Below, piece after piece: positions 1-5,802 of a DNA stretch of 7,175 nucleotides. The notes beneath the pieces were generated by a model, which ran no database searches, had not been told where the DNA came from, and saw nothing but the letters and a program-made list of their open reading frames with translations. Numbering within the stretch: the stretch's first letter is position 1; each line of letters opens with the position of its first letter. The position numbers and the translations under genes are program-made. Source of the DNA: Sulfuricurvum sp. (GTDB taxonomy: Bacteria; Campylobacterota; Campylobacteria; Campylobacterales; Sulfurimonadaceae); contig DZBC01000106.1 of NCBI GenBank assembly GCA_022729835.1, forward strand, positions 1-7,175. The letters are read 5' to 3'.

Positions 1-577
1 CGGTCTTTTTACCGGTTTTGAGCTCCGGTGCTTCACCCAGTTTTTTGGGTGCAGGGGCAGACTCACTGGTCCAGTTTTTGTGTCCTTCGGAGAGGTTGCC
101 GCGCTTATCTGACCAGACGTCGAACTTTTTGTTCCAACCCGCCATACCGAACTTCACCGTTTTGGTGTTGGGATAGCCCGCCATACGCAGTGCTACCGCT
201 GCTGCGGCTGCCGCCTGACCGTCTTCGCTGACAACCAAGATGCGATCTGGCGCTTTGTGTTCACGGGCATAGTTCAAGATGTTTTCAAAAGTGGTGTTGT
301 GCGCACCGGGAATGTGTCCGTCTTCGAAGTCGCTCTTGCCGTTTTGGGGCGCCACGTCGCCGCTTCGGATGTCAATGATGTAGTAGTCGCTGATATTCTC
401 CACCAGACCGTCCGCATCGGGAATCCACGTTTTGCGGTCCATCGCCTTGTCCATATCGAGCTTCTGCTCGACGACATACTGCTTCAAAAGATCGAATTCG
501 GCGTTGCCATAGAGGCTGCTTGCCGCGATCATGCTGCCAAAAAGTGCGGTTTTGAGTAGGGTTTTTACGGTTTTCAT
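1..577 (-). CDS. Exported rhodanese-fold protein lacking the active-site Cys (3' end beyond window)
   Basis: The frame is open from the start codon to the window edge with no stop, so 192 residues are visible and the C-terminus is missing. ATG codons lie at 580 and 577. The AAGGAG box is 3 nt from the first and 6 nt from the second, so 577 is preferred. Residues 1-25 form a signal peptide (basic MKTVKTLLK, hydrophobic core, likely cut near SLYGNA). A rhodanese-like core follows: YIIDIRSGD at 66-74, EDGHIPGAH at 85-93, and a GMAGW motif at 144-148. Where a rhodanese has its catalytic Cys, this protein reads VVSEDGQ (Ser117), so ordinary sulfurtransfer is unlikely. A role in binding or docking is inference. 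The tail after about 160 is polar and Pro/Lys-rich. It lies 10 nt after the tandem-rhodanese stop, and the ribosome binding site overlaps that stop codon (TAAGGAG), indicating one operon with coupled translation. Confidence 0.85.
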   Translation of the reverse strand, partial: MKTVKTLLKTALFGSMIAASSLYGNAEFDLLKQYVVEQKLDMDKAMDRKTWIPDADGLVENISDYYIIDIRSGDVAPQNGKSDFEDGHIPGAHNTTFENILNYAREHKAPDRILVVSEDGQAAAAAAVALRMAGYPNTKTVKFGMAGWNKKFDVWSDKRGNLSEGHKNWTSESAPAPKKLGEAPELKTGKKT

Positions 578-587
578 CATCTGCTCC

Positions 588-1520
588 TTATTTGCTTACT
601 TTGACTTCGCCGACGAGCTTGGTATTTTGACCCGCCCATCCGGATTTGCCAGGCCAGTTGTTATCCATCGGGCCTTTTACGATCAGTGCATTGCCCATCT
701 TCTCTTGCCACGCTTCCATGCCGCCATTAAGCACTTTAACCTTGTAGCCGAGATTGGCCAGTGCAACCGCGCCTGCCATCGCCAGTTGCCCGTTTTCACT
801 CACCAAAACGATGGTGACACCTTCGATCGGTTTGGGCAGAAGCTGAATGCCATCACGTGAGAGAAGCTTCTTGACGGGCACACTGTAGGCTCCCTTGATA
901 CGCCCTTCTTCAAAGTATGATCCATAGCGCAGATCAAGCACTTTGATCTTCTCGCCTTTGTCTAACCACTCTTTGATCACATCAGGCTCAGTCAACCAAG
1001 TTGTAGGATTGTTCTCACCCTCAAAGAGTTTCATTGTTGGGACATAGGTGTAATTACGGCTCTCAGCAGGCAGACCGCGTTCATCCCAACCAGGCATTCC
1101 CTCTTTGTACCAGTACACATTTTTATAGCCCATTTGTGCGGCTACTTCTGCGGTTTTGTAGGATTTCCAGCAGTTCACGCCCATGCAGTAAAACGCGATC
1201 GGGGTGTTTTTGTCTTTGGGCAGGGTTGACCAGTTGAAGACATCTTCTTTAATGTTGTAGTCGATAGAGAGCGCCGACCACTCAGTAAACGGTACGGTAA
1301 CCGCGCCCGGGATATGCCCTTCAAACTCATACTCACTGTAGTGCCAGCGAACGTCATAAATCACACCCCCATTTTTCTGAAGACTTTGGACATCCTCAAA
1401 TGAAGCGATCTTAGCGCCTTTGGGTGCGGTATCCGGTGTGGGTACCGAAGCCGCCATTAGCGACGTACTCATCGCCAGTGCCGCAGCCGCGGAAACCAGC
1501 ATCAGATTGAACTTTTTCAT
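588..1520 (-). CDS. Periplasmic tandem-rhodanese sulfurtransferase
   Basis: A 310-residue protein started by an ATG 7 nt after AGGAG. Residues 1-24 are a Sec signal peptide (MKKF, Ala-rich core, cut near SLMA). Domain 1 (about 40-150) has IYDVRWHYSEYEFEGHIPGA and an active-site loop FYCMGVNCWKS, with Cys112 the expected persulfide carrier and a second Cys117 directly before Trp118. The stretch GYKNVYWYKEGMPGW follows. Domain 2 (about 175-275) keeps the fold (VLDLRYGSYFEEGRIKGA, LNGGMEAW) but has Ser241 in LVSENGQ where Cys would be. This is the usual arrangement of one active and one inactive domain, although here the active domain is N-terminal, whereas in classical two-domain rhodaneses it is C-terminal. 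From family knowledge it should move sulfane sulfur in the periplasm; the donor and acceptor (polysulfide, thiosulfate or a protein) cannot be read from the sequence. It is the first gene of an operon with the Cys-less rhodanese downstream. Confidence 0.92.
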   Translation of the reverse strand: MKKFNLMLVSAAAALAMSTSLMAASVPTPDTAPKGAKIASFEDVQSLQKNGGVIYDVRWHYSEYEFEGHIPGAVTVPFTEWSALSIDYNIKEDVFNWSTLPKDKNTPIAFYCMGVNCWKSYKTAEVAAQMGYKNVYWYKEGMPGWDERGLPAESRNYTYVPTMKLFEGENNPTTWLTEPDVIKEWLDKGEKIKVLDLRYGSYFEEGRIKGAYSVPVKKLLSRDGIQLLPKPIEGVTIVLVSENGQLAMAGAVALANLGYKVKVLNGGMEAWQEKMGNALIVKGPMDNNWPGKSGWAGQNTKLVGEVKVSK

Positions 1521-1549
1521 TGTCTTACTCCTAATTAAAAAGTGAAGAC

Positions 1550-1555
1550 ATTGTA
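1550..1555 (-). promoter_or_regulatory. Candidate -10 box of the rhodanese operon
   Basis: The minus strand reads TACAAT (5 of 6 to TATAAT), about 25 nt upstream of the AGGAG box of the tandem-rhodanese gene. No good -35 box is visible, but a run of eight A (1566-1573) lies at about -25 to -30, as is common in Campylobacterota promoters. Predicted from pattern only. Confidence 0.4.
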
Positions 1556-1656
1556 AGGCGAGGGATTTTTTTTCTGTAGCGTGGTGTGTGTCGATTCGAA
1601 TTAGATTGGTGTTAAATGGAAGTTGTAAGGGTTAAGAAGGAAATAAGAATATAGAG

Positions 1657-1678
1657 AAAGCCCGAAATTTCGGGCTTT
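1657..1678 (-). terminator. Intrinsic terminator (perfect palindrome), possibly bidirectional
   Basis: A 22-nt perfect palindrome with core AGCCCGAAATTTCGGGCT forms a GC-rich stem around a small AATT loop. It starts 2 nt after the stop codon of the Cys-rich small gene, and on that strand the stem is followed by TTTCTCTATATT. On the plus strand it is followed by TTTTCTT, but no plus-strand gene is seen upstream. It separates the small gene from the rhodanese operon, which therefore probably has its own promoter. Confidence 0.8.
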
Positions 1679-1680
1679 TC

Positions 1681-1929
1681 TTAGTGTGCGTGGCTCGAAC
1701 AGCCGCCACCGCAACAACCATTACTGGTTGAATCGTTCATCGCAATGACGAAGCTGTTATCCGTTTCGATGAGTTTGAACTTATGCTTGCCGCAAAACTC
1801 CCCGTTCATGTGGTTGACCATATCGATGGAGCGCATCATCGCTTCGTCTTTGTTATCCATGGCAACATTGTTCTGCAAGTCGCTGCGCTTGAAGCAACCA
1901 CACTCTTTCTCTACTGAAATCATATACAT
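1681..1929 (-). CDS. Small Cys-rich protein, possibly metal-binding
   Basis: Encodes 82 residues beginning MYMISVEKECGCFKRSD. The start at 1929 is chosen because AGGAG lies 6 nt upstream; a longer frame to 1971 has no ribosome binding site and would run over the promoter. There is no signal peptide or membrane segment, so a cytoplasmic place is expected. Cysteines occur early as CGC (residues 10-12), at about residue 46 in FCGKHKFKL, and as a closing cluster CCGGGCSSHAH that also carries two His. Such a tail suggests binding of a soft metal or a cluster; that is inference. I do not recognise a named family. The gene has its own candidate promoter and a terminator, so it is probably transcribed alone, or also by read-through from the gene 79 nt upstream. 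Confidence 0.82.
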   Translation of the reverse strand: MYMISVEKECGCFKRSDLQNNVAMDNKDEAMMRSIDMVNHMNGEFCGKHKFKLIETDNSFVIAMNDSTSNGCCGGGCSSHAH

Positions 1930-1933
1930 GTAA
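1924..1933. repeat. Near copy of the TTACATGTAA palindrome at a start codon
   Basis: ATACATGTAA differs from the decamer by one base and keeps the inner TACATGTA palindrome. It covers the ATG of the Cys-rich small gene at 1929. It may be a true fourth copy or chance. Confidence 0.4.
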
Positions 1934-1953
1934 AACTCCTTGATTTTTTTCGC

Positions 1954-1959
1954 ATTGTA
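1954..1959 (-). promoter_or_regulatory. Candidate -10 box of the Cys-rich small gene
   Basis: The minus strand reads GAATACAATG, the same TACAAT hexamer as in front of the rhodanese operon. It is followed within 20 nt by the AGGAG box, giving a leader of ordinary short length. No clear -35 box is present. Confidence 0.4.
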
Positions 1960-2008
1960 TTCAAGGCGCATTCATCGCTCCTGAGCCACTATGGTTACTT
2001 CAAGGATT

Positions 2009-2977
2009 TCAAGCTCGCAGGTCCAATTCACTGATACTCAGCGCCTCGCCCGACTCGCGCAGCGCGATAGAGGTAGCGCGCAGACGGCCATCGAGCACCC
2101 CCTCCCTGCTGCGAAATTCAAACGGAGTCTCGGTATTTTGCAGATAGATCGCACCGATCCCCTTCTCTTTGAGGGTATAAAGCGCCTCTTCACCCGAAGC
2201 GTCGTGCGTCCAAATGAGCAGTTGATCAAAGAGCGCATCCCCCTCGTCGATCCAGCCGTTGCGGTCTTCATCATAGGCAGAGAGCTCCCCAAAGCCGTCG
2301 TTCGTGCGTGGTCCAAAGAGCTCGCCGCCATCGTCGATGCGCCTGTTGGCGTTGCGATCAAGCGCCAAAAAGCCGCTCCCCTCCCCCACAAAAGAGATCT
2401 CCTCTTGCGCGCCGTCGCGGTCGAGATCAAACGCGATCTTCTCACCGCCAAGACGCACCATACCACCGTCAAAGGCGATGACAAGCGGATCGATCAGCGC
2501 ATCGCCCGCCTTGAGGCTTAGATGCTCCTCGCTATGCTCTTCATGACGCAGCGAAAAACCGACGGCAAGGTCGATGCGGCTACCATCATCAAGCTCAATC
2601 ACCCCCGACGCCGATACCTCAAGTGCCTGCAGACGATGCTCGATTCTGCTGTAACTCAGATCAACTCCCCAACCCTGCAACTGCGGCGTCTCGGGGCTGC
2701 CGGGCGTAGGTTCAAAGGTATGTCGGCGTGTACTCTTCTCGAACCCCTCAAGAGGGATTTTCTTTCCGGTGAGCGCCTCAAGGGCGCGGATAATGGCCAT
2801 CAGCTTGGGATCAAGCGGCGGCTGCTCTAAAAATGCCGCCTCCTCGCTGGGCGTGGGCTTTTGGAGCATCTCTTGCGTGCTACGGTGATTCCATACGCGC
2901 ATGCTACGCTCTTCGTGTACACTGCGTTCCTGTCGATACTGCGCGCTTAGATCCAGCGCCGAGTGTGCAATCTTCAT
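2009..2977 (-). CDS. Protein with EF-hand-like calcium-binding loops
   Basis: Encodes 322 residues; the ATG is 6 nt after AAGGAG. No signal peptide or membrane helix is seen. Residues 1-95 are charged, polar and probably helical or disordered (EEAAFLEQPPLDPKLMAIIRALEALTGKKIP). From about 100 the protein is mostly strand-like. Three Asp-rich loops follow: DLDRDGAQEE at about 184-193, DRNANRRIDDGGELFG at about 207-222, and DEDRNGWIDEGD at 236-247, the last a near-canonical EF-hand/dockerin loop. The spacing and the GGELFG...GFGELSAYD linkage resemble calcium-binding regions in many uncharacterised proteobacterial proteins with VCBS or haemolysin-type repeats. Calcium binding is a good inference; the biological role is unknown. 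The opposite strand also has a long open frame over this gene, but that one lacks a start signal and recognisable motifs. Confidence 0.85.
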   Translation of the reverse strand: MKIAHSALDLSAQYRQERSVHEERSMRVWNHRSTQEMLQKPTPSEEAAFLEQPPLDPKLMAIIRALEALTGKKIPLEGFEKSTRRHTFEPTPGSPETPQLQGWGVDLSYSRIEHRLQALEVSASGVIELDDGSRIDLAVGFSLRHEEHSEEHLSLKAGDALIDPLVIAFDGGMVRLGGEKIAFDLDRDGAQEEISFVGEGSGFLALDRNANRRIDDGGELFGPRTNDGFGELSAYDEDRNGWIDEGDALFDQLLIWTHDASGEEALYTLKEKGIGAIYLQNTETPFEFRSREGVLDGRLRATSIALRESGEALSISELDLRA

Positions 2978-3003
2978 CGTCCGCTCCTTGGAAAATATAA
3001 AAC

Positions 3004-3032
3004 AGTATCGACCGCTTAAGCTTTACATGTAA
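3004..3032 (-). promoter_or_regulatory. Candidate promoter of the calcium-loop protein gene
   Basis: On the minus strand TTACAT (3032-3027), a 17-nt spacer and GATACT (3009-3004) lie upstream of the AAGGAG box. Both boxes are only about 4 of 6 matches. The -35 candidate is part of the recurring TTACATGTAA palindrome, so a factor bound there could affect this promoter. Confidence 0.3.
3023..3032. repeat. TTACATGTAA palindrome, copy in front of the calcium-loop gene
   Basis: Exact ten-base palindrome in the short gap between the remnant reading frame and the start of the calcium-loop gene. It is one of three exact copies in this window (others at 3686-3695 and 4232-4241). Confidence 0.7.
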
Positions 3033-3047
3033 CGTGCTTGACTATCA

Positions 3048-3256
3048 TTAACCCAAATAGACCCGCCATGCCGCTTCATCACCCATGACCCAAACGAACG
3101 CACCCCCGTCATCTACAAAGGTAACTCCATCCAACAAAAACTCAGCGGTGACAATCTTGTATGAAGAGAGTGTGCGCAAGGTCGTTTGAGATTCATGCGG
3201 TACAAACGATTGATGAAGGGATAGAGCTGCTCACGGGCATCGTAGAGCGTCCCAGA
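3048..3256 (-). pseudogene. Downstream remnant of the gene at 3257-3622 (nonsense codon plus frameshift)
   Basis: Directly after the TGA at 3257-3259 the same frame continues with protein-like sequence, SGTLYDAREQLYPFINRLYR, to about 3182. It then becomes poor, while the neighbouring frame takes over as TTLRTLSSYKIVTAEFLL and continues with DDGGAFVWVMGDEAAWRVYLG up to a TAA at 3048-3050. The second part has no start codon or ribosome binding site of its own, and an upstream TGA (3231-3233) closes its frame. The whole span 3048-3622 is 575 nt, one short of a multiple of three, which fits loss of a single base near 3177-3195 plus a change of one codon (for example TGG) to TGA. The undamaged product would have been about 191 residues. 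A sequencing or assembly error could produce the same picture. The protein family is not recognised. Confidence 0.6.
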
Positions 3257-3622
3257 TCACTCCCACTCCGAGAATTTTTCGCCCGCATGTTTCTCTTTTT
3301 TGTAGCGGCGGCGGTTCATGCTTTTTTCGATTTGGTTGGCGGCGTAGAGTAGCTCGCTTTTGATCTCTTCTATAGCCTCTTCACTCTCAGCCAGTGCGAT
3401 CATTCGCGCCACGAGACCTTCAAGCGCGTTGTACTCCTCTTTGTAGAGCGTCGCTCTTTCGGTGCGTTGCAAATAGGCGACGTTGTTGGCAACTTTGAGA
3501 ATAAACTGCTCTTTGGTGGGTGCTTCGGTTTTGAAAAGATAGTTGATGATGCTCTGGCTGAAGCGCTCAAGGACGCGGATGTAGCGCAGGCGTTTGGCGT
3601 CTTGAACTTTGGAAGGGGGCAT
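3257..3622 (-). CDS. Uncharacterised helical protein, probably the surviving N-terminal part of a longer gene
   Basis: Encodes 121 residues from the ATG at 3622; a weak GAG box lies 5 nt upstream. A GTG at 3628 is possible but sits against a run of nine A with no ribosome binding site. The product begins MPPSKVQDAKRLRYIRVLER and is rich in Glu, Lys, Arg and Ala, with long predicted helices (for example SEEAIEEIKSELLYAANQIE) and a basic patch NRRRYKKEKH near the end. There is no signal peptide or membrane segment. The TGA after FSEWE may be a premature stop (see the remnant at 3048-3256), in which case this is a truncated protein. The frame itself is undamaged and the upstream promoter looks intact, so it may still be expressed. 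I do not recognise a family. Confidence 0.6.
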   Translation of the reverse strand: MPPSKVQDAKRLRYIRVLERFSQSIINYLFKTEAPTKEQFILKVANNVAYLQRTERATLYKEEYNALEGLVARMIALAESEEAIEEIKSELLYAANQIEKSMNRRRYKKEKHAGEKFSEWE

Positions 3623-3645
3623 GCGCACTCTTTTTTTTTGGCGTA

Positions 3646-3675
3646 ATTATGACACGAGAGGTTTTTTTGTACAAT
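3646..3675. promoter_or_regulatory. Overlapping divergent promoters
   Basis: Minus strand: TTGTAC (3674-3669), 17 nt, then CATAAT (3651-3646), leading into the gene starting at 3622. Plus strand: TACAAT at 3670-3675, about 28 nt before the ATG at 3704. The plus-strand -10 box and the minus-strand -35 box share bases 3670-3674, so the two polymerases would exclude each other. Pattern-based only. Confidence 0.4.
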
Positions 3676-3685
3676 AGCGCCCATA

Positions 3686-3695
3686 TTACATGTAA
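3686..3695. repeat. TTACATGTAA palindrome in the leader of the single-domain rhodanese
   Basis: Second exact copy, lying between the TACAAT box and the ATG at 3704. Its last bases form the TAAGG ribosome binding site, so a protein or RNA structure engaging the palindrome could influence translation or transcription of the rhodanese. Confidence 0.7.
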
Positions 3696-3703
3696 GGCCC
3701 GTC

Positions 3704-4102
3704 ATGAAATCCGTCTTCCTGATCTTCACCCTCTGCTGCGCAACCCTTTTTGCGGAAGTGCGCCACGAGTACCCCACCCAAGCGCTGCTTGACTCCGGTA
3801 CGCTCATCATCGACATCCGTACTCCTAGTGAATGGGAGAAGACGGGGCTGCTTAAAGGAGCGATTCCCATCATGTTTTATGATGAGCGCGGACGCTACGA
3901 CATCGATGCCTTTTTGAAAACGCTCTTGGTGCACGTCTCCAAAGAAAAGCCCTTCGCGCTGATCTGCCACACCGGTAGCCGCACCCGAACCATAAGTGCC
4001 TATTTAGATAAAGAGCTTGGCTACAAGGTGATCAACCTTCAAGGCGGCATGATCTACGCAATCAGCAAAGGCTTGCCGACCCAAGCCTACAAGGCCCCAT
4101 GA
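3704..4102 (+). CDS. Periplasmic single-domain rhodanese
   Basis: Encodes 132 residues; the ATG is 6 nt after TAAGG. Residues 1-17 are a short signal peptide (MKSVFLIFTLCCATLFA, cut before EVRHE). The mature protein is one rhodanese domain: LIIDIRTPSEW at 34-44, the active-site loop CHTGSRT starting at Cys88 after PFALI, then LGYKVINLQGGM at 105-116. The CxxGxR loop is the classical single-domain form, so a persulfide on Cys88 is well supported from family knowledge. In Campylobacterota, small periplasmic rhodaneses such as the Sud protein of Wolinella carry polysulfide sulfur; the same job here is inference, and this is not claimed as Sud itself. It is followed without a gap by a membrane microprotein gene whose ATG overlaps the TGA stop. 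Confidence 0.92.
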   Translation: MKSVFLIFTLCCATLFAEVRHEYPTQALLDSGTLIIDIRTPSEWEKTGLLKGAIPIMFYDERGRYDIDAFLKTLLVHVSKEKPFALICHTGSRTRTISAYLDKELGYKVINLQGGMIYAISKGLPTQAYKAP

Positions 4103-4224
4103 GGCCCAAGCGCAAAGTCGTCTTCTTTCTCTTCACCCTAGTGCTGCGCATCGCGGCGGTCTTTGGACTGATCGCGCTGATCGCTTACGGGCTGTGGGCT
4201 TTTTTGCACTGGCTGCTCATGTAG
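4099..4224 (+). CDS. 41-residue membrane microprotein coupled to the rhodanese
   Basis: The ATG at 4099-4101 overlaps the rhodanese TGA (4100-4102) as ATGA, the standard layout for translational coupling, and the frame ends at TAG 4222-4224. The product starts MRPKRKVVFF; five of its first six residues are basic, polar or Pro, and the rest is almost wholly hydrophobic (FGLIALIAYGLWAFLHWLLM at the end), with one Arg at 17. This predicts one membrane helix at about 18-40, or a tight hairpin if residues 7-16 also insert. The basic N-terminus suggests a cytoplasmic N-end by the positive-inside rule. No separate ribosome binding site is obvious, fitting reinitiation. No family is recognised. Length and composition could arise by chance, but the overlap and the clear stop at the end of the unit favour a real gene. 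Confidence 0.6.
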   Translation: MRPKRKVVFFLFTLVLRIAAVFGLIALIAYGLWAFLHWLLM

Positions 4225-4231
4225 CCGTGCG

Positions 4232-4241
4232 TTACATGTAA
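4232..4241. repeat. TTACATGTAA palindrome between converging genes
   Basis: Third exact copy, in the 21-bp gap between the microprotein stop (plus) and the lipoprotein stop (minus). A second small palindrome, CCGCTAGCGG (4243-4252), follows and contains the lipoprotein stop codon. No promoter is expected here, which argues against a purely promoter-linked role for the decamer. Confidence 0.7.
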
Positions 4242-4245
4242 GCCG

Positions 4246-5802
4246 CTAGCGGGTAAAGTCCCATTCGGAGGTTCTATTGTAACCATTCTCATTAGATGAG
4301 CAACTGTCTATCAAAATATTAATAAAACCATCATAATAGTCGAAACGGTATCCGGTGTCGCATCGATTTTCCACATAGCCATGCACCAGCTCTGTGCTCG
4401 TGTATGTTTTTCCGGATGAATTGACGCACTGCAATGTGACCTCTTGATACGGAGAGCGCAACTCAAAATAGTATGTCCCGGGTATAAAGTCATAAGGCTC
4501 CATCTCCTTATCAATATATACCAACAGAGCGCTACGCTCATCGATAGGCAGATCTATTGTGACATTGGTGCAGTGTGGCACTTTGGTCGTTACCCGCATG
4601 GTTCCGCTTGTCTTGTATCGGTTGTAAAAAGGGCGTTTGTCACTTGTATCGCGTTCCCATACCACCGTAGCCTCTCCTTCATGATGGTTATCCGACCACT
4701 TCACTGTACCTCTATACGAATCGGCCGCCTCTTCGATCGTCATATAACTAAACACCAGATATTTTTGGCTCCCGTTGCTAAGCTTCGCCTCGATACGTAC
4801 TGGGTTTTGTGAAGGGGCTTTGTCGGGAGCGGTATAGGTCGCCGAATCGTTGTGTGCCCCCTTCACGCTCAAGGTGCCGACTGTCGCATTACCGCCCTTG
4901 ATGCCGTTGACGCTCCAGCTCTCTACATTATAAAAATCATGCTCGCCGTCATTGAAAAATTCCCTAGAGGAGCAAAACTCAGAAACTGCGCCGCGCTCAC
5001 AGTACAGCAACGAAACTTCGGTGGATTCCGAGGTCTTGAGTGTAGCATCCGCCGGATCGAGCTTGTAGTCTTCGACCACAGAAACGAATGTCACGACACC
5101 CTCTCCCAGAATAAAATGCGTCTCTGTCGGTGTATTCACTTCGTCGATAATATCATCCATTTCGTCAACGACATTGCCATATTCGTCAAGGAATTGAACA
5201 GTACCGGTTCCAAGAGTCCAAGTTCCCTTGACAGGTTCGTTGTCAACGGTTTCAAGCTGATCCCCCGTTAATATGACTTCGCGCAGTTTGGGAGCCGCAC
5301 TGAGTTGCCCCAATCGGTACCATCTACCGTCTTGCATCTGTATTGCCATCCCCAGTGCGGTAGAGCCCACCTTCTTGTCAAAGTTCCATGTCAAGGTAAT
5401 CGGCTTTTTGGGCGCAAACCCTTGCGCACTGAGCGCGTAGCTCATGCCCGCTCCGCCCGGAGCTTTGTCCTCTACACGCTGAATACCGATGGTAAACTCC
5501 GAATCGAGCGCTCCTTTGGGAATAGAGAGCTCGAGTACCCCATCATCAGAGCGCACGATACCGCCGGATGAGCCTACCGTAGTATTTTTGAGCACTCCTA
5601 TGGGATTGCCCTGCTCAGTTGCTACTCCGGTGGACTGCGCGACGGCTTGAGTCGCACCGCTTGAAGAAGATGAATACGCCACACTTGACGATGCATCTGA
5701 AGCACCGCCGGACGAACCCCCACCTCCGCCACAAGCAACCAAGAAACCGATACAGCAGATAAATACAACTACTGATAACATTTTTGATGTATATGCGCGC
5801 AA
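4246..5802 (-). CDS. Outer-surface or periplasmic lipoprotein with Ig-like/ZU5-like features
   Basis: Encodes 518 residues. The best start is TTG at 5802: AAAGGGG lies 5 nt upstream and the first 24 residues then form a textbook lipoprotein signal (MRAYTSK, hydrophobic core, LVAC lipobox with Cys24). The in-frame ATG at 5928 would add 42 residues without a ribosome binding site and hide the signal; ATG 5781 also lacks one. After Cys24 comes a Gly/Ser linker (GGGGGSSGG..., to about 50). SDDGVLELSIPKGAL (85-99) resembles the opening of ZU5-like domains, and ATYTAPDKAPSQNPVRIEA (321-339) resembles bacterial Ig-like repeats. Six further Cys (268, 277, 411, 459, 481, 501) could form disulfides. 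A surface-exposed binding or structural role is likely; the ligand is unknown. It is transcribed divergently from the secreted protein gene at 6106. Confidence 0.87.
   Translation of the reverse strand: MRAYTSKMLSVVVFICCIGFLVACGGGGGSSGGASDASSSVAYSSSSSGATQAVAQSTGVATEQGNPIGVLKNTTVGSSGGIVRSDDGVLELSIPKGALDSEFTIGIQRVEDKAPGGAGMSYALSAQGFAPKKPITLTWNFDKKVGSTALGMAIQMQDGRWYRLGQLSAAPKLREVILTGDQLETVDNEPVKGTWTLGTGTVQFLDEYGNVVDEMDDIIDEVNTPTETHFILGEGVVTFVSVVEDYKLDPADATLKTSESTEVSLLYCERGAVSEFCSSREFFNDGEHDFYNVESWSVNGIKGGNATVGTLSVKGAHNDSATYTAPDKAPSQNPVRIEAKLSNGSQKYLVFSYMTIEEAADSYRGTVKWSDNHHEGEATVVWERDTSDKRPFYNRYKTSGTMRVTTKVPHCTNVTIDLPIDERSALLVYIDKEMEPYDFIPGTYYFELRSPYQEVTLQCVNSSGKTYTSTELVHGYVENRCDTGYRFDYYDGFINILIDSCSSNENGYNRTSEWDFTR

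Noticed and set aside
1930..1971. Longer start for the Cys-rich small protein (MRLEYNAKKIKEF...)
   Set aside because: It would run across the AGGAG box and the candidate -10 box, and there is no ribosome binding site before 1971.
1991..2521. A long plus-strand open frame of 176 codons opposite the calcium-loop gene
   Set aside because: No ribosome binding site, no recognisable motif, and its composition mirrors the real minus-strand gene, which has a strong start signal and calcium loops.
3257..3259. TGA read through as selenocysteine or tryptophan
   Set aside because: Other genes here end in TGA normally, no evident stem-loop for selenocysteine insertion was seen right after it, and a second lesion (frameshift) downstream favours decay or error.
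4243..4252. CCGCTAGCGG as a terminator between the converging genes
   Set aside because: Only a ten-base palindrome without loop room or a T-run on either side.
4852..5271. Plus-strand open frame of 139 codons inside the lipoprotein gene
   Set aside because: Antisense to a well-supported coding sequence; no start signal and atypical composition rich in Arg, Cys and His.
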